NCBI GenBank assembly: GCA_965222645.1
Contig: OZ244968.1
Location: forward strand, 496,001-560,000
Reading direction: 5' to 3'
DNA from: JABDMH01 sp965222645
GTDB lineage: Bacteria > Bacteroidota > Bacteroidia > Chitinophagales > Saprospiraceae
Length of the DNA stretch: 64,000 bases
The notes below the pieces were generated by a model. That model searched no databases, had not been told where the DNA came from, and was given only the letters and a program-made list of their open reading frames with translations. This document shows, in pieces, positions 58,500-64,000 of the stretch. The translations under genes and the position numbers were made by a program. Each line of letters begins with the position of its first letter. The stretch's first letter is position 1.

Positions 58500-60640
58500 G
58501 AAGATGATTGGCATTCTTTTCTAAGAACACCGATTTTACGTATCCAAACCGATTTGATCCAGAGCTATGCGAAGTGGGACTGTCGAACATGGAAGAGATC
58601 CTGGGATTCACAAATGGAATGATTAATTTTTGTTGTGAGTATCTTTTCAAAAAAGGAAATACTGACTGGTTTACTATGGGAACACTGATTTCACAGATCT
58701 AGCGGATCTACACAGATTTGGTCCTGTACTCCACGAGCAATGTGAGTGAGCATGGAAAAGATTCGTGATCTGATTTTTCAGACTGATATTTTACAGTCCA
58801 GTGATTCACAAATGGAGATGATTAGTTTTTTGTTGTAAGTATTTTTTAAAAGAAATGGTGAAAGGTGTATCATGGGAACACTGATTTCACAGATCCAGCG
58901 GATCTACACAGATTTGGTCCTGTACTCCGCGAGCAATGGGAGTGAGCATGGAAAAGATTCGTGAGCTGATTTTTCAGACTGATATTTTAGAGTCCAGTGA
59001 TTCACAAATGGAATGATTAATTTTTGTTGTGAGTATCTTTTCAAAAAAGGAAATACTGACTGGTCTACTATGGGAACACTGATTTCACAGAATTACGCGG
59101 ATCTACACCGATTTGGTCCTGTACTCCCCGAGCAATGGGAGTGAGCATGGAAAAGATTCGTGAGCTGATTTTTCAGACTGATATTTTAGAGTCCAGTGAT
59201 TCACAAAATGGAGATGATTAGTTTTTTGTTGTAAGTATTTTTTAAAAGAAATGGTGAAAGGTGTATCATGGGAACACTGATTTCACAGATCCAGCGGATC
59301 TACACAGATTTGGTCGGGCACTTCGTGAGGAAGGAGAGCATCGAGGAGAATCGTGAGCTGATTTTCCAGACTGATATTTTAGAGTCCAGTGATTCACAAA
59401 ATGGAGATGATTAGTTTTTTGTTGTAAGTATTTTTTAAAAGAAATGGTGAAAGGTGTATCATGGGAACACTGATTTCACAGATCTAGCGGATCTACACAG
59501 ATTTGGTCCGGTGCTCTGCAAGCAAGAAGAGCATGGAGGAGAATAGTGAGCTGATTTTTCAGACTGATATTTTAGAGTCCAGTGATTCACTAATAGAGAT
59601 GATTAGTTTCTGTTGTGAATATTTTTTTCAAAAAAAGAAATACGGATTGGCTTACAATGGGAACACTGATTTCACGGATTTACACAGATCTACACAGATT
59701 TGGTCCGGTGCTCTGCGAGCAAGAAGAGCATGGAAGAGAATCGTGAGCTGATTTTCCAGACTGATATTTTAGAGTTCAGTGATTCACAAATGGAGATGAT
59801 TAGTTTTTTGTTGTAAGTATTTTTTAAAATGGTGAAAGGTGTATCATGGGAACACTGATTTCACGGATTTACACGGATCTACACAGATTTGGTCCGGTGC
59901 TCTGCGAATTGGGACGGTCAAACATGGTAAAGATCCGGGGATTTATAAAGGAAAGTGATTAATTTTTGTTGTGAGTATCTTTTTTCAAAAAAGAAATACT
60001 GACTGGTTTACTATGGGAACACTGATTTCACGGATTTACACGGATCTACACAGATTTGGTCGGGCACTTCGTGAGCAAGGAGAGCATGGAGGAGATTCGT
60101 GATCTGATTTTTCAGACTGATATTTTACAGTCCAGTGATTCACAAATGGAGATGATTAGTTTTTTGTTGTGAGTATCTTTTCAAAAAAGGAAATACTGAC
60201 TGGTTTACTATGGGAACACTGATTTCACAGATTTAGCGGATCTACACAGATTTGGTTTGGTGCTCTGTAAGCAAGGAGAGCATGGAGGAGATTCGTGATC
60301 TGATTTTTCAGTTTGATATTTTAGAGTCCAGTGATTCACTATTAGAGATGATTAGTTTTTGTTGTGAATATTTTTTTCAAAAAAAGAAGTACTGACTGGC
60401 TTACTATGGGAACACTGATTTCACGGATTTACACGGATCTACGCCGATTTGGTCGGGCACTTCGCGAGCAAGAAGAGCATGGAGGAGATTCGTGATCTGA
60501 TTTTTCAGACTGATATTTTAGAGTCCAGTGATTCACTATTAGAATGATTAATTTTTGTTGTGAGTATCTTTTTTCAAAAAAGAAATACGGATTGGCTTAT
60601 TGAGGAATACGGATTTCACAGATCGCTATGGATCCACGCC
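58500..60640. repeat. Array of about twelve ~195-bp imperfect repeats
   Basis: The units contain AACACTGATTTCAC followed by (G/A)GATCTACACAGATTTGG, a GAGCATGGA(G/A)GA block, TTTTTCAGACTGATATTTTA, CCAGTGATTCAC and a T/A-rich TTAGTTTTTTGTTGT segment. The AACACTG block starts near 58681, 58877, 59075, 59273, 59466, 59662, 59851, 60018, 60215 and 60411, with degenerate edge copies near 58525 and 60605. Spacing is 167-198 bp. No ORF persists through it. It fills the gap between the desaturase gene and the type IX-secreted protein gene. Confidence 0.9.
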
Positions 60641-60974
60641 GATTTGCGAATGACCTGTGCCTGTTTAAAAGTATAATGCAACAAATAGAATAGGATCTAG
60701 TAAAAAAGGGAAAAAGTCCCCGGGTAGGCACCTTTTCCCAATAACACACTCAAATCCGTAGTAGAATGTCTCTTACGGCTTTCAGTACAACTACTTATTT
60801 TCAATTACCGTGCCAGCTCATAGTGAAGAGATTTAATATACGGGAAAAAATAGTTGCCAGAACAGTCAAACTGCCAGTTATACTGGGTGTTCTAGCCAAT
60901 TGTATGAGAAATGTTAATTTTTTATAAGCCCCTTGAATTCAGCAAATCAAATATTTCACTAAAGTTGCAGCTGA
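60641..60974. other. Non-coding gap
   Basis: I see no supported gene. A weak hairpin with GGAAAAAG ... CTTTTCC (~60710-60737) surrounds CCCCGGG and could be a second terminator. Confidence 0.35.
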
Positions 60975-61009
60975 TAAAAAAGCCCTTCGAATATTTCGTC
61001 GAAGGACTT
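60975..61009 (-). terminator. Rho-independent terminator of type IX-secreted protein gene
   Basis: On the minus strand CCTTCGA and TCGAAGG form a stem with an 8-base loop followed by GCTTTTTT. It lies ~30 bp after the stop codon of the gene at 61040. Confidence 0.8.
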
Positions 61010-61039
61010 GATCAAAACTATTTTAACGGTTTTGTATTC

Positions 61040-64000
61040 TTAGGGCTTTGGAATCTTCACCATCCTCTTGGTCTGTGTAAACTCACTCGTCTGCAGTGTG
61101 TAGTAAAGCACCCCAGATTCTTTGAGGTCTTCCGCCCCTATATCAAGCTGCCAGTATCCCTCTTCATAAATCTTACCGATCTGTTTGATCAGTCTACCCC
61201 TGGCATCATAAATCCAAATATTCACGTGGTCTCTCTTTGGAATGTAAAATCCTATCGCAGTAGACAGACTGAACGGGTTAGGTCTGTTTTGGAAGAGAGC
61301 CGGTGATTTCCACGATTTGACTGATTCTTCCACTTCCCAACTTTCATTTTCGATTTCCCCGCTGCTTACCTGTTTGGAAATACTGCAGATCAATTGAAAA
61401 CTATCAGCAGCTGATTCTAAATTCAGGCAATGATCATTGACCTCTGCTGTAATCCGGTACTCTCCATACTTTAAGCCATAATCTGCGAAATCCAGTTCGA
61501 TTGTGTCCCGAATTTTGCCATCGGAGTTGCCAAATATCGGCCCCACTTTAGTAATTGCATCGGTTTCATCCAGGGTGTCGATTGTAATCGAATAATCCTG
61601 CAATCCACAAGTATCAAAAAATGTAATTAGGATTGGCAGCGGCTCAAAGCACTGGTTTAAGTTGACAACATCATCTACCTCGCCTGCTACTTCTATCTCA
61701 ATGACCGGATTGACCGTATCGCGAAGGATAATAAGTTGTAAAAATGAATCACTGACAATGACAGGATCCTCCCACCAATTTCCGGGAAGTGGATCGGGCA
61801 GGCACCAATCAGCAAAGTACCACGTGCGTTGAACAAGGTAGCATTCTTCCTCTCCGACCAGGATCGAGCGCAGGTCGTCCTCAAAGGAGATCTCTGGATT
61901 GTAGCAATGTTCATCAAATGAGAATTTCGGTCTGCCGATACTGTCTGGATGAACATCTCCCAGCACTTGTGAACCGGAAATCTCTGGTGTACAGGTGTAG
62001 ACAATGGTATCTGATGGTAAATCGAACATCCATCGACTCAAGGTGCAGTCCTTTTCTATTTCGATTCTCTGAATCTTTGTTGTTACAGGAACCGGAACCT
62101 TGTTCCCACACGTTTTCCATAGCTTAAAGGTCCTGGTAATTGTACCCACGCCGCATTCAACCAGATCGGCAACCAGTGTCTGACCACAGAATGTATTCTC
62201 TGAGCAATTGACCAGCACGATTCCCTGATCAAAGGTCAGCTCTTCCTCCAGGTGCTGACAGACCTCAATTGTACTGTCTACAACAATCATTTCATGACTG
62301 GTCCCGTCATAGGCTCTCACCTGAATCGTCGACTCACTACAAACACATTTTCCCCTATCGAGGTACTCCACCGTGGGTTCTATCACATCCCCATTAGCGT
62401 CCACATAATCGCCCTCTTCCTCCCAGGCCTTGACATAGGTGCCAAGTGCTGAATCAAGGACTGATTTAGCATAAGAGCTTCCCATTGCCGCTTCAGCTAC
62501 AACACGCGCAAGGGGTTGAGGCTCAGAAAAACCTGGCAATAGATATACAGAATCACTCTGATAGGAATAGCAGCTGATCGAAATGTCCTCCAGATCGGTC
62601 ACCACATCGATTTCATCGTCGTCCTCAATGGATACCGTTGTGGATCCGATTGACCAATTACACCAGTAATCCATCACAAGGATCTCGGCATCAATTGTGG
62701 TACACACGTCACTGCAGGTTACGGGTAACTCAAATCCCCAACCTCCTCCAATCTGGGCAAGAACGGTAGGATCAAAACTGGGAAAGTACTCCAAAAACAA
62801 CGAGTCAAATCTGGATGCTGACATCGAGTTTTTGCAGGTCAGTGTCGCTTCCTTACACAAATCGTACATCCATGAAAAGAATATTAAGTCTTTACAAATC
62901 GATCCGCTTCCATTTATTTTCGCAGTTTCCTCTGCATAGAAGCGTTCGAGATCATCAACACTGGGTCTGAGCCCTACAGGGCGACACCACAGTGTATCTT
63001 CTCCCGGGTTGGGTAATCTCACGATGAAATCCTCATTGCAGAGTTCGGTCCAATGTTCCTTCCAATCAGATCGACGGACTAATCTTAGATCTACGCCGCA
63101 GTTATCACGACTGCCATTGTCGACCATTGCTGTATCAATCGTACCCCATTTACCGGGTAATTCTATAGAAAATCCATCATGAGTAACCACAGTGGGAGGA
63201 GTTTGATCCTTGATTAGAATGGCACAAGTATCATAACCGGAATTACCGCATTCATCGACCGCCTCCAGTATAATCAGATATGGATCTGTTCGAACATCCA
63301 AATTCAGATCTTCGTTGTTGCTCCATTTTCCTGTCGCAATGTCAAAGGATAACGCAACAACACCCAGGCCATCCACCATTGCTTTCACCTGGGTGACTTC
63401 ACCACACTGGTCTTCAGTAATGGCGTCGGGAATAAATTGACCATAGGCGGCACATAGATCCTCTCGAGATCCTATAAATGCGGTAGGTCTGCCATTGATT
63501 ATCTCAACATGGTCAAATCGATCCAGATCACAGACTACCAAGGGGGGCAGCGTATCTTTCTCCATCAGCCAAAAGGAGCAGGTTGCAATAAGGGGCTCCC
63601 CATCTCCTCCCAGAATATCTATATCACTAATGTCCGGCGGTAATAGGCACTCTGTCTGCGATTTGCCATAGCAATGTTGGAAGATACTGACATCAATGCT
63701 TCTCAGAGATCCACAACCATCGCCTTGAAATGGGGTAGTATCGACCTTGACCATCAGGCCACACGTTGGATCGAATGGGATGGGATCTAAATTTTGATCC
63801 AGGAAGTAAATAGTGTCACACACTCCGGGCTGCATGGCACTCGAAACCACCATAAAAGGCCCGACCTGCGGTGACGAATCATTGCAATAAAAACTGTCTT
63901 TTTCCATGCAAAAGACATTGCGGTCCGTCATAGGGGGTAATCTCAATACAAAGATGGTATCAGTCGTGATAAAGCGTATACCCTGTTTTGATTCCGCCCA
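61040..64000 (-). CDS. Large type IX-secreted multidomain protein (5' end outside window)
   Basis: At least 985 residues are visible, and the frame is open to the window edge. The C-terminal ~85 residues are a type IX sorting domain (NRPNPFSLSTAIGFYIP, VNIWIYDARGRLIKQI, GVLYYTL, TKRMVKIPKP). The upstream part is a series of Cys-rich, HYR/Ig-like segments with repeated phrases such as IKDQTPPTVVTHDGF and VDECGNSGYDTCAI, typical of giant Saprospiria surface proteins. It is expected to be exported through the Por system and anchored at the cell surface. It is the first gene of its unit at the right edge. Confidence 0.88.
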   Translation of the reverse strand, partial: WAESKQGIRFITTDTIFVLRLPPMTDRNVFCMEKDSFYCNDSSPQVGPFMVVSSAMQPGVCDTIYFLDQNLDPIPFDPTCGLMVKVDTTPFQGDGCGSLRSIDVSIFQHCYGKSQTECLLPPDISDIDILGGDGEPLIATCSFWLMEKDTLPPLVVCDLDRFDHVEIINGRPTAFIGSREDLCAAYGQFIPDAITEDQCGEVTQVKAMVDGLGVVALSFDIATGKWSNNEDLNLDVRTDPYLIILEAVDECGNSGYDTCAILIKDQTPPTVVTHDGFSIELPGKWGTIDTAMVDNGSRDNCGVDLRLVRRSDWKEHWTELCNEDFIVRLPNPGEDTLWCRPVGLRPSVDDLERFYAEETAKINGSGSICKDLIFFSWMYDLCKEATLTCKNSMSASRFDSLFLEYFPSFDPTVLAQIGGGWGFELPVTCSDVCTTIDAEILVMDYWCNWSIGSTTVSIEDDDEIDVVTDLEDISISCYSYQSDSVYLLPGFSEPQPLARVVAEAAMGSSYAKSVLDSALGTYVKAWEEEGDYVDANGDVIEPTVEYLDRGKCVCSESTIQVRAYDGTSHEMIVVDSTIEVCQHLEEELTFDQGIVLVNCSENTFCGQTLVADLVECGVGTITRTFKLWKTCGNKVPVPVTTKIQRIEIEKDCTLSRWMFDLPSDTIVYTCTPEISGSQVLGDVHPDSIGRPKFSFDEHCYNPEISFEDDLRSILVGEEECYLVQRTWYFADWCLPDPLPGNWWEDPVIVSDSFLQLIILRDTVNPVIEIEVAGEVDDVVNLNQCFEPLPILITFFDTCGLQDYSITIDTLDETDAITKVGPIFGNSDGKIRDTIELDFADYGLKYGEYRITAEVNDHCLNLESAADSFQLICSISKQVSSGEIENESWEVEESVKSWKSPALFQNRPNPFSLSTAIGFYIPKRDHVNIWIYDARGRLIKQIGKIYEEGYWQLDIGAEDLKESGVLYYTLQTSEFTQTKRMVKIPKP

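Noticed and set aside
58500..60640. CRISPR array or coding tandem repeats
   Set aside because: Units are ~195 bp with gradual divergence and no unique spacers, and stop codons occur in every frame.

Overview
The window comes from a low-GC Bacteroidota bacterium, probably of the Saprospiria/Cytophagia type. The evidence is a type IX secretion C-terminal sorting domain, LytTR/LytS-type regulation, two-component-propeller lipoproteins, DUF6624, sterol-desaturase-like and sulfatase genes, and an RteC remnant. No rRNA, tRNA or CRISPR array was found.

The central reading is that about 0-40 kb is a stretch of chromosomal integron gene-cassette array, with the integrase presumably to the left, outside the window. 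Genes, mostly on the + strand, are separated by 60-145 bp imperfect palindromes. Each palindrome opens with TAACA (R'') and closes with a short spacer plus GTT (R'). In at least eight cassettes the first ~10 bases after the preceding GTT are the reverse complement of the bases ending in the AAC of that cassette's own R''. This is what site-specific cassette recombination predicts. Cassette cargo: a reverse-oriented LytT/LytS/lipoprotein operon, an unknown membrane protein, a RES-domain protein with a partner, a serine-dehydrogenase-type proteinase, a tyrosinase-VWA fusion, three toxin-antitoxin or TA-like pairs, a broken HigA, a broken alpha/beta hydrolase, an AraC/lipoprotein/ferric-reductase-like group, an HxlR/SnoaL pair, ankyrin plus aldo/keto reductase, a propeller lipoprotein and several unknowns.

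Three classes of mobile DNA invade the array in a site-specific or damaging way. (1) IS91-like elements, each with a tyrosine recombinase gene overlapping an HUH transposase gene, sit exactly at the R' GTT of attC sites (copies at 1-2196, 2197-4625 and 17437-19865, plus a remnant ending at 35818). (2) Group IIC-like introns lie on the opposite strand inside R'' (10983-12875 and 22209-24163), with truncated relatives at 24953-25077, 31120-31948 and possibly 38941-39599. (3) Two IS3-family elements (20592-22131 and 40681-42221) carry 4-5 bp target duplications; the first splits a cassette gene.

From 42 to 48.9 kb is a decayed accessory zone. It has IS256, IS21 and RteC remnants between a Crp/Fnr regulator, an FMN reductase, a LysE exporter and an NmrA-like protein. 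From 48.9 kb on the DNA looks like ordinary chromosome: sulfatase, PaiB-like FMN protein, zinc metalloprotease, propeller lipoprotein, DUF6624, Gfo/Idh/MocA oxidoreductase with a sterol-desaturase-like protein, then ~2.1 kb of about twelve ~195-bp repeats, and finally a large type IX-secreted protein running off the right edge.
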